The notes: a model not told the origin generated them from the letters alone. A DNA stretch of 64,000 nt from Planosporangium mesophilum (GCF_016863255.1 NZ_BOON01000008.1:1-64000), one strand, 5' to 3'; shown: positions 7,408 through 16,958, counted from the stretch's first letter. Translations and numbers: made by a program.

Positions 7408-9326
7408 TCCCGCCGTACCCGTTCGCCGCCGTCGTCGGCCTCGCCGACCTGCGCCTGGCGCTGCTGCTCACCGCCGTCTCGCCGGCCGTCGGCGGGGTCC
7501 TGGTACGCGGCGAGAAGGGCACCGCCAAGTCGACCGTGGTACGGGCCCTCGCGAGCCTGCTGCCCGAGGTCGACGTCGTCCGGGGCTGCCGGTTCGCCTG
7601 TGACCCGGCCGCGCCCGACGCCTCCTGCCCGGACGGTCCGCACGCCGACCCCGACCGCGTGACCCGGCGGTCCACACTGGTCGAACTGCCGGTCGGCGCG
7701 ACCGAGGACCGGGTGATCGGCTCCCTGGACCTGCAGCGGGCGCTCGGTGACGGGGTCCGGGCATACGAGCCCGGCCTGCTCGCCGCCGCCCACCGGGGCG
7801 TGCTCTATGTGGACGAGGTCAACCTGCTCCCCGACCACCTGGTGGACCTGCTGCTCGACGCCGCCGCGATGGGCCGCGCCCACGTCGAGCGCGACGGCGT
7901 CTCGGTGCAGCACGCGGCCCGCTTCCTGCTGGTCGGGACGATGAACCCGGAGGAGGGGGAGCCCCGCCCGCAGCTGGTCGACCGGTTCGGCCTGGTCGTC
8001 TCGGTCTCCGCTCCGGACGACCCGGCCCAGCGCGCCGAGGTGGTGCGCCGGCGGCTCGCGTACGAGGCCGACCCGGCGGGCTTCGCCGCGCGGTGGGCCG
8101 GCGAGGATGCCGCGATCGCCGGGCGCATCGCGACGGCGCGTGGTCGACTGCACGATGTGCGCCTGCCAGATACCGAACTGGACCGGATCGCCCGGATCTG
8201 CCTCGCGTACGGCGTGGACGGGCTGCGCGCCGACATCGTGATCGCCCGGGCCGCCATCGCCCTGGCCGCCTGGCACGGCCGTACCGAGGTGACGCCCGCC
8301 GACGTGGCCGACGCCGCCCGGCTCGCGCTGCCGCACCGCCGCCGGCGCGACCCGCTCGACCCGCCCGGTACCGACGAGCAGCGCCTCGACGAGGTCCTGG
8401 AGGAGAACCGGCCGGACCCCGACGACGACCCACCGCCCGGAGGCGGCGGCCCGAGCGGCCCGAGCGACGACGGCCCGGATCAGGGCGGTCCGGACCAGAG
8501 CGGCCCGAGCGATGCCGCCCCCGACGACCGGGGGGTGAGCCAGGAAGAAAACGGACAGCGGAGGCAACCGGCGCCGGTCGGTGCCGCGTACCGGCCGAAG
8601 GCGCTGCGGGTACCCGGCCGGGGCGTCGGCGGTCCGTCCGGAAAGCGCTCGTCGGCGTACGCGCGGACCGGCCGAGTGGTCGGCTCGCGACTGCCGGCCG
8701 GCCGGCTGACCAGCGTGCACCTGTCCGCGACGATCAGAGCCGCGGCCGCCCGCGGCAGCCGCCGGGTGGGCCGACCCGATCTCCGCGAGGCGGTACACGT
8801 CGGCCGCGAGGCGAACCTCGTCCTCTTCGTCGTCGACGCGTCCGGTTCGATGGCGGCCCGGCAGCGGATGCGGACCGTGAAGACGGCCGTCCTGTCGCTG
8901 CTGCGCGACGCGTACCAGCGGCGCGACAAGATCGGCATGATCACGTTCCGGGGCGCGGGCGCGCAGCCCGTCCTGGAGCCGACCACCAGCCACGAGGTCG
9001 GCGTGGCGAGGCTGAAGGACCTGCGCACCGGCGGGCGTACCCCGCTCGCCGAGGGACTACGCGCTGCCGTACGCACGCTCGCCGCCGAACGCCGTCGTGA
9101 CCCGCACCGCCGCCCGCTGCTCGTCGTCGTCACCGACGGCCGGGCCACGTCGGGTGCCGACCCGCTGACCGTCGCGCCGGCCCTCGCGGGCACGGCCGCC
9201 GTCGTCGTCGACTGCGAGTCCGGCCCGGTCCGGCTCGGCCTGGCGAAACGGCTGGCGGCAGCGCTCGACGCCGACCACATCCCTCTCGAGGCCCTCGACG
9301 CGACGACGATCAGGAGGGCAGCCTGA
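7404..9326 (+). CDS. Magnesium-chelatase-type I/D fusion, putative cobaltochelatase ATPase subunit
   Basis: This 640-residue fusion has an N-terminal AAA+ domain with P-loop VRGEKGTAKST, followed by VDEVNLLPDHLVDLLLD (Walker B) and NPEEGEPRPQLVDRFGL. A Pro/Gly/Asp-rich acidic linker spans about residues 330-400. A C-terminal von Willebrand A domain has the MIDAS motif DASGSMAA near residue 478 and a late TDGRATSG. In actinomycetes ChlI/ChlD-type proteins replace CobS/CobT as the ATPase partner of CobN, and the shared riboswitch type supports that here. It is the first enzyme gene of the operon, and its TGA overlaps the cobO ATG. Confidence 0.85.
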   Translation: MIPPYPFAAVVGLADLRLALLLTAVSPAVGGVLVRGEKGTAKSTVVRALASLLPEVDVVRGCRFACDPAAPDASCPDGPHADPDRVTRRSTLVELPVGATEDRVIGSLDLQRALGDGVRAYEPGLLAAAHRGVLYVDEVNLLPDHLVDLLLDAAAMGRAHVERDGVSVQHAARFLLVGTMNPEEGEPRPQLVDRFGLVVSVSAPDDPAQRAEVVRRRLAYEADPAGFAARWAGEDAAIAGRIATARGRLHDVRLPDTELDRIARICLAYGVDGLRADIVIARAAIALAAWHGRTEVTPADVADAARLALPHRRRRDPLDPPGTDEQRLDEVLEENRPDPDDDPPPGGGGPSGPSDDGPDQGGPDQSGPSDAAPDDRGVSQEENGQRRQPAPVGAAYRPKALRVPGRGVGGPSGKRSSAYARTGRVVGSRLPAGRLTSVHLSATIRAAAARGSRRVGRPDLREAVHVGREANLVLFVVDASGSMAARQRMRTVKTAVLSLLRDAYQRRDKIGMITFRGAGAQPVLEPTTSHEVGVARLKDLRTGGRTPLAEGLRAAVRTLAAERRRDPHRRPLLVVVTDGRATSGADPLTVAPALAGTAAVVVDCESGPVRLGLAKRLAAALDADHIPLEALDATTIRRAA

Positions 9327-9940
9327 TGCCCCAGGGAAAGCCGGAGCAGGTACCCGACGACGGCCTCACCACCCGGCAGCGGCGCCGCCAGCCGGTCCTG
9401 GCCGTGCATACCGGTACCGGCAAGGGCAAGTCGACGGCCGCGTTCGGCATGGCGCTGCGCGCCTGGAACGCCGGCTGGCCGATCGCGGTCTTCCAGTTCG
9501 TCAAGTCCGAGAAGTGGCGGGTCGGCGAGGAGGCCGCGTTCCGGGCGCTCGGCGAGGTCCACGACGCCAAGGGCATCGGCGCGCCGGTGACCTGGCACAA
9601 GATGGGCGAGGGCTGGTCGTGGATCCAGCGCGAGGGCACCGAGCGGGACCACGCCGCCGAGGCGGCCGAGGGCTGGGCCCAGGTCAAGCGCGACCTCGCC
9701 GTCGAGCGGTACCGCTTCTACGTGCTCGACGAGTTCACGTACCCGATCAAATGGGGTTGGGTCGACGTGTCCGATGTGGTCGGGACGCTGCGCGAGCGGC
9801 CCGGCAACCAGCACGTCGTCATCACCGGCCGGGACGCGGCGCCGGAGCTGATCGGCGCCGCCGACCTGGTGACCGAGATGGGCAAGGTCAAGCATCCGAT
9901 GGATGCCGGCCGCAAGGGTCAGCAGGGCATCGAGTGGTAG
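9326..9940 (+). CDS. cobO: Cob(I)yrinic acid a,c-diamide adenosyltransferase
   Basis: At 204 residues it has the CobO/BtuR P-loop HTGTGKGKSTAAFG near residue 28 and the downstream VLDEFTYPIKWGW and VVITGRDAAPELI motifs. It transfers the 5'-deoxyadenosyl group from ATP to Co(I) corrinoids. The ATG shares one base with the preceding TGA. The gene ends seven bases inside cobB. Length and motifs are normal for the family. Confidence 0.95.
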   Translation: MPQGKPEQVPDDGLTTRQRRRQPVLAVHTGTGKGKSTAAFGMALRAWNAGWPIAVFQFVKSEKWRVGEEAAFRALGEVHDAKGIGAPVTWHKMGEGWSWIQREGTERDHAAEAAEGWAQVKRDLAVERYRFYVLDEFTYPIKWGWVDVSDVVGTLRERPGNQHVVITGRDAAPELIGAADLVTEMGKVKHPMDAGRKGQQGIEW

Positions 9941-11271
9941 ACGTCGCGAGGGTCGTCATCGCCGCGCCCGCCTCCGGGCACGGCAAGACGACCATCGCCA
10001 CCGGGCTGCTCGCCGCGTTCGCGGCCCGCGGCCTGACCACCGCCGGTTTCAAGGTCGGTCCGGACTACATCGACCCCGGGTACCACACGCTCGCCGCCGG
10101 CCGGCCCGGGCGCAACCTCGACCCGGTCCTCGTCGGCACCGACCTCATCGCGCCGCTGTTCGCGCACGGCGCGGGCGGTGCCGACCTGGCCGTGGTCGAG
10201 GGCGTGATGGGCCTGTACGACGGGCGTACCGGCGCCGGCGAGCACGGCTCCACCGCCGAGGTCGCGAAGCTGCTGGACGCGCCGGTCATCCTGGTGGTCG
10301 ACGCGGCCGCCCAGGGGCGCTCGGTCGCCGCGCTCGTCCACGGCTTCCGCAGCTTCGGCGACGGCGTCCGCCTCGCGGGGGTCATCCTCAACCGGGTCGG
10401 TTCGTTCCGGCACGAGGACCTGCTGCGCGAGGCGCTGGAAGACATCGGTACCCCGGTCCTGGGTGCGCTGCACCGGCACGAGGAGGTGGCGGTGCCGTCG
10501 CGCCACCTCGGGCTGGTACCGGCGGTCGAGCGCCGGGCCGAGGCGGTGGCCTCGGTCGCGTCGCTCGCCGAGGTCGTCACCGCCTCGGTCAACCTGGACG
10601 CGGTCCTCGCGGTCGCGCGGTCCGCGCCGTCGCTGGCCACCGAGGCCTGGTCGCCGGAGGCCGAGACACCGGTCCGGGCCCGACCGGTGGTCGCGGTCGC
10701 CGGTGGTCCGGCCTTCAGTTTCGGGTACGCCGAGACCGTCGAACTGTTACGCGGGGCGGGCGCCGAGGTGGCCCTGTTCGACCCGCTGCACGACGGTTCG
10801 CTTCCCGAGGGGACGCGCGGGCTGGTCGTCGGCGGCGGCTTCCCCGAGGTGTACGCCTCGGAGCTGTCGGCGAACAAGCCGCTCCGGGCGTCCGTCGCCG
10901 CGCTGGCCGCGAGCGGCGCCCCGATCGCGGCCGAGTGCGCCGGGCTGCTCTGGCTGTGCCGGACCCTGGACTCCGCGCCGATGTGCGGCGTCCTCGACGC
11001 CGACGCGAGCATGACGCCCAAGCTGACCCTGGGGTACCGGGACGCGGTGGCGGTGTCGCCGAGCTGGCTCGCGCCCGAGGGCGCCCGGGTGACCGGCCAC
11101 GAGTTCCACCGCACCGCGGTGATCCCCCGCGCCGCCGGGGCCGCGGCGTGGGCATGGCGCGACGCGCCGCCGGAGGGGTACGTCCACGGCAACGTGCACG
11201 CCTCCTACCTGCATCTGCACTGGGCGGCCCACCCGGAGTTCGCACGCCGGCTGGTGACCTCATGCGTCTGA
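9934..11271 (+). CDS. cobB: Cobyrinate (hydrogenobyrinate) a,c-diamide synthase
   Basis: A 445-residue two-domain enzyme. The N-terminal dethiobiotin-synthetase-like ATPase has P-loop PASGHGKTTIATG and GPDYIDPGYHT. The C-terminal class I glutamine amidotransferase-like domain has its nucleophilic Cys in AECAGLLWL near residue 336 and a conserved GHEFHRT. It amidates the a and c side chains using glutamine and ATP. The GTG at 9934 overlaps the end of cobO by seven bases; no earlier start is possible without much longer overlap. The substrate form (cobyrinate or hydrogenobyrinate) depends on the route used. Confidence 0.93.
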   Translation: MVDVARVVIAAPASGHGKTTIATGLLAAFAARGLTTAGFKVGPDYIDPGYHTLAAGRPGRNLDPVLVGTDLIAPLFAHGAGGADLAVVEGVMGLYDGRTGAGEHGSTAEVAKLLDAPVILVVDAAAQGRSVAALVHGFRSFGDGVRLAGVILNRVGSFRHEDLLREALEDIGTPVLGALHRHEEVAVPSRHLGLVPAVERRAEAVASVASLAEVVTASVNLDAVLAVARSAPSLATEAWSPEAETPVRARPVVAVAGGPAFSFGYAETVELLRGAGAEVALFDPLHDGSLPEGTRGLVVGGGFPEVYASELSANKPLRASVAALAASGAPIAAECAGLLWLCRTLDSAPMCGVLDADASMTPKLTLGYRDAVAVSPSWLAPEGARVTGHEFHRTAVIPRAAGAAAWAWRDAPPEGYVHGNVHASYLHLHWAAHPEFARRLVTSCV

Positions 11272-11978
11272 TCGGAGTCGGGGTCGGCCCCGGCGATCCG
11301 GAACTCGTCACCCTCAAGGCGGTACGGGTGCTCGCGACCGCCGGCCGGGTCTTCGTGCCCGTACTGGACGCGGCCGACACGGGCCGCGCGGAGGCGACGG
11401 TACGTGCCCACGCCTCGCACGAGCGGATCGAGCGCCTCGTCTTCGCGCTCAACGAACGCACCGACACCGCGCGGCGGGAGCGGCACTGGGACGCCGCGGG
11501 TTCGCGGGTCGCGCAGTGGCTGCGCGACACCGGCGGTACGGCGGCTTTCGCCACGATCGGCGACCCCAACGTGTACTCGACCTTCGGCTATCTCGCCCAG
11601 ACCGTCCGGGACCTGCTGCCCGACGTTGTCGTCGAGACCATCCCCGGGATCACGGCCATGCAGGCGATGGCGGCGGCGTCGGGTACGCCGCTGGTCGAGG
11701 GCACCGAGCCGCTGACCCTGCTGCCGCTGGCCCGGGGTGTCGAGCCGCTGCGGGACGCGCTGACCGGCGACGGCACGGTCGTGGTGTACAAGGGCGGCCG
11801 CCACCTGCGCCGGATCGCGGAGCTCGCGAAGGACGCCGGCCGGGACGCCGTGTACGGCGAGCACCTCGGCCTGCCCGACGAACGGGTCCGATCACTGTCC
11901 GATGTCGATGATTCCGGCCCGTACCTGGCGACCGTGCTGCTGCCGGCGCGCCGCTCCAGCCGAGGAGGCAAGCTATGA
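11262..11978 (+). CDS. cobI: Precorrin-2 C20-methyltransferase
   Basis: A 238-residue tetrapyrrole methylase with the N-terminal MRLIGVGVGPGDPELVTLKA (SAM-binding GxGPGDPELVT loop), FATIGDPNVYST, and VETIPGITAMQAMAAASGTP. These motifs identify CobI/CbiL. It methylates precorrin-2 (or cobalt-precorrin-2) at C20. Its ATG lies ten bases inside cobB and its end overlaps cobM by four bases (ATGA). Confidence 0.93.
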   Translation: MRLIGVGVGPGDPELVTLKAVRVLATAGRVFVPVLDAADTGRAEATVRAHASHERIERLVFALNERTDTARRERHWDAAGSRVAQWLRDTGGTAAFATIGDPNVYSTFGYLAQTVRDLLPDVVVETIPGITAMQAMAAASGTPLVEGTEPLTLLPLARGVEPLRDALTGDGTVVVYKGGRHLRRIAELAKDAGRDAVYGEHLGLPDERVRSLSDVDDSGPYLATVLLPARRSSRGGKL

Positions 11979-12793
11979 GTGACGGTGCTGTTCCTAGGGG
12001 CAGAGCAACCTTTGTCGGCGCCGGCCCGGGCGCGGCCGACCTGATCACCGTCCGGGGTGCCCGCGCGCTGGAGCGCGCCGACATCGTGGTGTGGGCGGCC
12101 AGCCTGGTCTCCCCGGACGTGCTGGACTACGCGTCCCCGGCCGCCGAGATCGTCGACTCCGCCGAGCTGACGCTGGAATCCACGGTGGACATCTACCGGC
12201 GGGCGGTGGCCGATGACCTGCACGTGGTACGCCTGCACTCCGGCGATCCGGCGCTGTGGGGCGCGATGCAGGAGCAGCTCGAACACTGCGAGCGGCTCGG
12301 CCTGACCGTCGAGGTGGTCCCCGGGGTGTCGTCGTTCTCGGCCGCCGCCGCGGCGGTACAGCGGGAGCTGACCGTGCCGGAGGTGGCCCAGTCGGTGATC
12401 CTGACCCGCCTGGAGGGCGGCAAGACGCCGATGCCCGCGGGGGAGAGCGTCCGGGAGTTCGCCCGGCACGGTACGACCATGGCGCTGTTCCTGTCGGCCG
12501 CGCGCGCCAAGCAGCTCGCCGAGGAGCTTCAGGCCGGCGGGTACGGCCCCGACACCCCGGTCGTGGTCGCCTACCGGGTCACCTGGCCCGACGAGCTGAT
12601 GCTGCGCTGCACCGTGGGCACCTTGGCGGAGACCGTACGCGAGCACAAGCTCTGGAAGCACACGCTGTTCCTGGTCGGCCCGGCGCTGGACGCGCACGGT
12701 ACCCGCAGTCACCTGTACCACCCGGGGCATTTCCACGGGTACCGGCGGGCCGACCGGACGGCGCGTCAGGCGCTGCGGGCCAGTGGTGGATGA
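11975..12793 (+). CDS. cobM: Precorrin-4 C11-methyltransferase
   Basis: This 272-residue tetrapyrrole methylase has FVGAGPGAADLITVRGARAL, ASLVSPDVL, VRLHSGDPALWGAMQEQ and VPGVSSFSAAAAAV, diagnostic for CobM/CbiF. It adds the methyl group at C11. The ATG at 11975 follows a GAGG-type site (cgaggaggcaag) inside cobI. The last 11 bases overlap cbiD. The usual family length is about 250-260 residues, so the C-terminus is slightly extended. Confidence 0.93.
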   Translation: MSDGAVPRGRATFVGAGPGAADLITVRGARALERADIVVWAASLVSPDVLDYASPAAEIVDSAELTLESTVDIYRRAVADDLHVVRLHSGDPALWGAMQEQLEHCERLGLTVEVVPGVSSFSAAAAAVQRELTVPEVAQSVILTRLEGGKTPMPAGESVREFARHGTTMALFLSAARAKQLAEELQAGGYGPDTPVVVAYRVTWPDELMLRCTVGTLAETVREHKLWKHTLFLVGPALDAHGTRSHLYHPGHFHGYRRADRTARQALRASGG

Positions 12794-13925
12794 CGTCCCC
12801 TCGCTGCGCGAGCCCGACCTGCCGCGTACCGCGAAGGTACGTCCGAAGGCGCTGCGTACCGGCTGGACCACCGGTACCTGCGCCTCGGCGGCGGCGAAGG
12901 CGGCCGCGTCGCTCCTGCTCTCCGGCGAGCCACCGGCCTGGGTGGAGGTCGCGCTGCCCAGCGGCCGCCGGGTGACGTTCGCCGTGGAGAGCACCGTCGT
13001 CGCGGACGGTGTCGCGACCGCCGTGGTGGTCAAGGACGCCGGCGACGACCCCGACGTGACCCACGGCGCGCACCTGACCGCGACGGTGTCGTGGCTCCCC
13101 GCGGGCGACGGCGTCGAGCTCGACGGCGGCGAGGGCGTCGGTGTGGTGACCAGGCCCGGCCTGGGCCTGGAGGTCGGCGGGCCGGCGATCAACCCGGTAC
13201 CCCGCGAGATGATCACGCAGGCGGTGCGCGAGGTGGTCGGCGGGCGCGGCGTACGCGTCGTGATCAGCGTGCCCGGCGGCGAGAAGATGGCGCGCAAGAC
13301 CACCAACCGCCGACTCGGAGTGCTCGGCGGCATCTCGATCCTCGGTACCACCGGGATCGTGCGGCCCTTCTCCACCGCGTCGTGGCGGGCCAGTGTCGTG
13401 CAGGCGGTCGCAGTCGCGGCGGCGCAGGGCGAGCAGACGATCGTGCTCTGCACCGGCGGGCGTACCGAGAAGGGCGCGATGGCGCTGCTGCCGGACCTGC
13501 CCGAGGTGTGCTTCATCGAGGTCGGTGACTTCACCGGGGCGGCGCTGCGGATGGCGGTCGAGCGGGACGTCGGCCGGGTCGTCTTCGTCGGCATGGTCGG
13601 CAAGCTCACCAAGCTCGGGGCGGGCGTACTGATGACGCACTACACCCGGTCGGCGGTCGACACCGGCCTGCTGGGGCGCCTGACGTCCGCGGCCGGCGGG
13701 TCGCAGTCGCTGGTGGACGACGTCGCGGCGGCGAACACCGCCCGGCACGCGTACGAGCTGTGGCAGGCCGCCGGCCTGCTGCGCGCCGCCGGGGACGCGC
13801 TCTGCGCGCGGGTACGTGACGTGCTCGTCGCCTTCACCGACGGCGCCGTCTCCGCCTCCGTCGCGATGGTCGACTTCACCGGTAAGACCGTGGTGGCCGC
13901 GACCGAGCCGGGGTGGGTGTCATGA
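12783..13925 (+). CDS. cbiD: Cobalt-precorrin-5B C1-methyltransferase CbiD
   Basis: A 380-residue protein with the CbiD start block LRTGWTTGTCASAAAKAA, the central NPVPREMITQ and GGEKMARKTTNRRLGVLGGISILGT region, and GKLTKLGAGVLMTHY near the C-terminus. CbiD belongs to the early-cobalt (anaerobic-type) pathway, where it methylates C1 after ring contraction, in place of CobF. The start is one of two adjacent GTG codons at 12783 and 12786, inside cobM. Confidence 0.93.
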   Translation: MVDDVPSLREPDLPRTAKVRPKALRTGWTTGTCASAAAKAAASLLLSGEPPAWVEVALPSGRRVTFAVESTVVADGVATAVVVKDAGDDPDVTHGAHLTATVSWLPAGDGVELDGGEGVGVVTRPGLGLEVGGPAINPVPREMITQAVREVVGGRGVRVVISVPGGEKMARKTTNRRLGVLGGISILGTTGIVRPFSTASWRASVVQAVAVAAAQGEQTIVLCTGGRTEKGAMALLPDLPEVCFIEVGDFTGAALRMAVERDVGRVVFVGMVGKLTKLGAGVLMTHYTRSAVDTGLLGRLTSAAGGSQSLVDDVAAANTARHAYELWQAAGLLRAAGDALCARVRDVLVAFTDGAVSASVAMVDFTGKTVVAATEPGWVS

Positions 13926-15079
13926 TCACGGTCATCGGCTGCGACGGTGGCCCGCTCCCACCGGCGGCGCAGGCGCTGCTCGCCGGCGCGACCCTGGTCG
14001 TCGGCGCCGCCCGCCACCTCGACACGGTGAAGACCGACGCCGAGCGGATCGTGCTGGGCAACGTCGCCGATGCGGTCGCCCGGCTGTCCACATCCGACGG
14101 TCGCGCGGTCGTCCTGGCCAGCGGCGACCCCGGCTTCTTCGGCATCGTCGCGACCCTGCGCCGCGCCGGGCTGGACCCCGAGGTCGTACCGGCGCCGTCG
14201 TCGGTGGCCCACGCCTTCGCCCGGCTCGGCCTGCCCTGGGACGACGCGGTCGTGGTCTCCGCGCACGGCCGCGACCTGCGCCGCGCGGTGAACGTGTGCC
14301 GCGCGCACCGCAAGGTCGCGGTGCTGACCGCGCCGGGCGCCGGCCCGGTCGAGCTGGCTGAGGCGTTGAACGGCACCCCGCGCCGGATCGTGGTGGCGTC
14401 CCGGCTCGGTACCCCCGACGAGCGGATCACCGACCCCGACGGCGACTGGGCCGATCCGAACGTCGTCCTGGTCCTGGGTCCCGCCGTCGAGCCGTCGCCG
14501 CGCTGGGTGGCCGGCCCGCAGCCCGGCCCGACCGCATGGGCGCTGCCCGAGGCGGCCTTCGCCCACCGCGACTCCATGATCACAAAGGCGGAGGTACGGG
14601 CCCTCGTGCTCGCCCGGCTCGGCCCGCGCCTGGGTGACCTCGTCTGGGACGTCGGCGCCGGCAGCGGCTCGGTGGCGGTCGAATGCGCCCGGCTCGGCGC
14701 GGCCGTGATCGCGGTCGAGCACGACGCCGACGCGTGCGAGCGGGTGCGGCGCAACGCGGAAGCGTTCACAGTGGACGTCGGCGTGGTGCACGGCTCCGCC
14801 CCGGCGGCGCTGGCCGGCCTGCCCGAGCCGGACGCGGTGTTCGTCGGCGGCGGAGGGGCGGCCGTGCTCGTGGCGTGCCTCGAACGCCACCCGGCGCGCG
14901 TGGTCGCCGCGTACGCCGCGCTGGAACGCGTCGGCCCGGCGCTGTCCGCGCTGACCGACGCCGGGTACCGCGCCGACGGTACCCAGCTACAGGCCAACCG
15001 GTTCGCCCCGCTGCCCGGCGGCGTGCACCGGCTGGAGGCGACCAATCCGGTGTACGTGGTGTGGGGGGAGCGGCCGTGA
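13922..15079 (+). CDS. cobL: Precorrin-6Y C5,15-methyltransferase (CbiE-CbiT fusion)
   Basis: A 385-residue bifunctional enzyme. The N-terminal tetrapyrrole methylase half (CbiE) contains VVLASGDPGFFGIVATL and PAPSSVAHAFARLGLPWDD. The C-terminal class I SAM methyltransferase half (CbiT) has LVWDVGAGSGSVAVECARL near residue 242. It methylates C5 and C15 and decarboxylates the acetate side chain at C12. The ATG at 13922 overlaps the cbiD TGA in an ATGA junction; an in-frame GTG lies nine bases earlier. Confidence 0.93.
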   Translation: MITVIGCDGGPLPPAAQALLAGATLVVGAARHLDTVKTDAERIVLGNVADAVARLSTSDGRAVVLASGDPGFFGIVATLRRAGLDPEVVPAPSSVAHAFARLGLPWDDAVVVSAHGRDLRRAVNVCRAHRKVAVLTAPGAGPVELAEALNGTPRRIVVASRLGTPDERITDPDGDWADPNVVLVLGPAVEPSPRWVAGPQPGPTAWALPEAAFAHRDSMITKAEVRALVLARLGPRLGDLVWDVGAGSGSVAVECARLGAAVIAVEHDADACERVRRNAEAFTVDVGVVHGSAPAALAGLPEPDAVFVGGGGAAVLVACLERHPARVVAAYAALERVGPALSALTDAGYRADGTQLQANRFAPLPGGVHRLEATNPVYVVWGERP

Positions 15080-16782
15080 TCGCATTGGTGACCGCGACGG
15101 CCGCCGGACGGGCCCTGGCGGATCGGCTCGCCGCGGCCTGGCCCGGCGAGACGACGCGTCGCGGGGGGCCGGTGGGCGACCAGATCCGCGACGCCTGGCC
15201 GCGGGCGGAGGCGCTGGTCTGCTTCCTCGCCGCCGGCGCCACGATCAGGCTCGTCGCGCCGCTGCTCGGGGACAAGCACACCGACCCCGGCGTGGTCTGC
15301 GTCGACGAAGCGGGCCGGTACGCCGTCGCGCTGCTGGGTGGCCACGGCGGCGGCGCCAACGAACTGGCCGCGCGGGTCGCCGCCGTGCTGGGGGCGCAGC
15401 CGGTCGTCACGACCGCCACCGACGCGAGCGGGGTGACGCCGCTGGACACGTACGGCCGGGACCTCGGCTTCCGGCTGGTCGACTCCTCGCCGGTGGCGCG
15501 GGTGACAACGGAGGTCCTCAACGGCGCCCCGCTGCGGGTCGGGTCCGACCAGACCTGGCCGCTCCCGGCGCTCGCGTCGTCGGACGGCTCACCCGGCCGC
15601 CCGGTGTCGCTGGCCGTCTCCGACCGCGTCGACGCCGACGGGGATCTCGTCTACCGGCCGCCGTCGCTCGTGGTCGGCGTGGGGGCGAGCCGCAACGCGC
15701 CCGCCGACGAGATCGACGAGCTGATCGCGAAGTCCCTGGCCGAGGCGGGCGTGGTGGCGGAGTCGGTCCGCTGCATCGCCACCGTCGACCTCAAGGCCGA
15801 CGAGCCGGGCATCGTCGAGGTGGCCGGGCGGCACGGCTGGCCGGTGCTGACCTACCCGGCCGAGAGACTCAAGCAGGTCGACGTGCCCAACCCGTCCGAC
15901 GTGGTCAACGCCGCCGTCGGTACGCCCAGCGTGGCCGAGGCGGCGGCGCTGACCGCGGCGCGGGAGGCGGGACGAGCCGCGGACCTGATCGCGCCGAAGC
16001 GGGCCAGCGCCATGGCGACCGTGGCGGTCGCCCGGTTGACCCCGCGCGGGCGGCTGACCGTCGTCGGGCTCGGCCCGGGCGCCGAGGACCTGCGTACCCC
16101 GCGCGCGACGGCCGTGCTGAAAAGAGCGGGCGTCGTCGTCGGCCTCGACCAGTACGTCGACCAGGTACGCCACCTGCTGACGCCGGGGACGCGCATCGTG
16201 GCGAGCGGACTCGGCGCGGAGGAGGAGCGGGCGCGTACCGCCGTCGAACTCGCCACCGCCGGGCACGCGGTCGCGCTGATCGGCTCCGGGGACGCGGGCG
16301 TGTACGCGATGGCCTCCCCGGCCCTGCAGGTCGCCGGCGAGGACGTCGACGTCGAGGCGGTACCGGGGGTCACCGCCGCCCTCGCCGCCGCCGCGCTGCT
16401 GGGCGCGCCGCTCGGCCACGACCACGCGTACCTGTCCCTGTCCGACCTGCACACGCCGTGGCCTGTGATCACCGAGCGGCTGCGCGCCTGCGCCGCCGCC
16501 GACCTGGTGGTCTGCCTGTACAACCCGCGCAGCCGCAAGCGCCAGACGCAGTTCGACGAGGCCCTGGCCATCCTGCGCGAGCACCGGCCCGACACCACGC
16601 CGGTCGGCCTGGTCCGGCAGGCCAGCCGCGCCGACCAGCGGGTCACCGTGACCACGCTCGCCGACCTGGCCGAGGACCCGGCACGAGTGGACATGTTCAC
16701 GGTGGTGCTGGTCGGCTCGACCCGCACCGAGGTCAGGGCCGGCCGGATGGTCACCCCCCGGGAGTACCGATGGCTGCCGTGA
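15076..16782 (+). CDS. cobJ: Fusion of cobalt-precorrin-5A hydrolase (CbiG) and precorrin-3B C17-methyltransferase (CobJ/CbiH)
   Basis: A 568-residue fusion. The first ~320 residues match CbiG: an N-terminal VCFLAAGATIRLVAPLLGDK, HGGGANELAARVA, and a C-terminal GVGASRNAPADEIDELI block. From about residue 325 a tetrapyrrole methylase begins (LTVVGLGPGAEDLRTPRA), with IGSGDAGVYAMASPALQVA and VPGVTAALAAAALLGAPLGHD, typical of CobJ/CbiH. CbiG opens the delta-lactone made after ring contraction; CobJ/CbiH methylates C17 and drives the contraction. The fusion couples successive steps. The start is the GTG at 15076, overlapping the cobL TGA. Confidence 0.92.
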   Translation: MIALVTATAAGRALADRLAAAWPGETTRRGGPVGDQIRDAWPRAEALVCFLAAGATIRLVAPLLGDKHTDPGVVCVDEAGRYAVALLGGHGGGANELAARVAAVLGAQPVVTTATDASGVTPLDTYGRDLGFRLVDSSPVARVTTEVLNGAPLRVGSDQTWPLPALASSDGSPGRPVSLAVSDRVDADGDLVYRPPSLVVGVGASRNAPADEIDELIAKSLAEAGVVAESVRCIATVDLKADEPGIVEVAGRHGWPVLTYPAERLKQVDVPNPSDVVNAAVGTPSVAEAAALTAAREAGRAADLIAPKRASAMATVAVARLTPRGRLTVVGLGPGAEDLRTPRATAVLKRAGVVVGLDQYVDQVRHLLTPGTRIVASGLGAEEERARTAVELATAGHAVALIGSGDAGVYAMASPALQVAGEDVDVEAVPGVTAALAAAALLGAPLGHDHAYLSLSDLHTPWPVITERLRACAAADLVVCLYNPRSRKRQTQFDEALAILREHRPDTTPVGLVRQASRADQRVTVTTLADLAEDPARVDMFTVVLVGSTRTEVRAGRMVTPREYRWLP

Positions 16783-16958
16783 CGATCGCCGGCTGCGCCG
16801 GCTGCGGGGCCTGCCTGCTCACCTGCCCCACCCACGCGATCCGCCCGGACGGCGGCCGCCTGTACGTCCGTGACGACCTGTGCACCGGCTGCGGGGAGTG
16901 CGTCGAGGTCTGCCCGGTGGATGCCGTGTACCTCACCGAAAGCGAGGAGGATGCATGA
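16770..16958 (+). CDS. Small 2[4Fe-4S] ferredoxin inside the B12 operon
   Basis: A 62-residue protein with two full ferredoxin cluster motifs: CAGCGACLLTCP (CxxCxxCxxxCP) near residues 9-20 and CTGCGECVEVCP near residues 42-53. It overlaps the cobJ fusion by 13 bases and the permease by four, so it is translationally embedded. It probably supplies electrons for a corrin step, such as cobalt reduction before adenosylation, precorrin reduction or ring contraction chemistry. The partner cannot be named from sequence. Confidence 0.85.
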   Translation: MAAVTIAGCAGCGACLLTCPTHAIRPDGGRLYVRDDLCTGCGECVEVCPVDAVYLTESEEDA

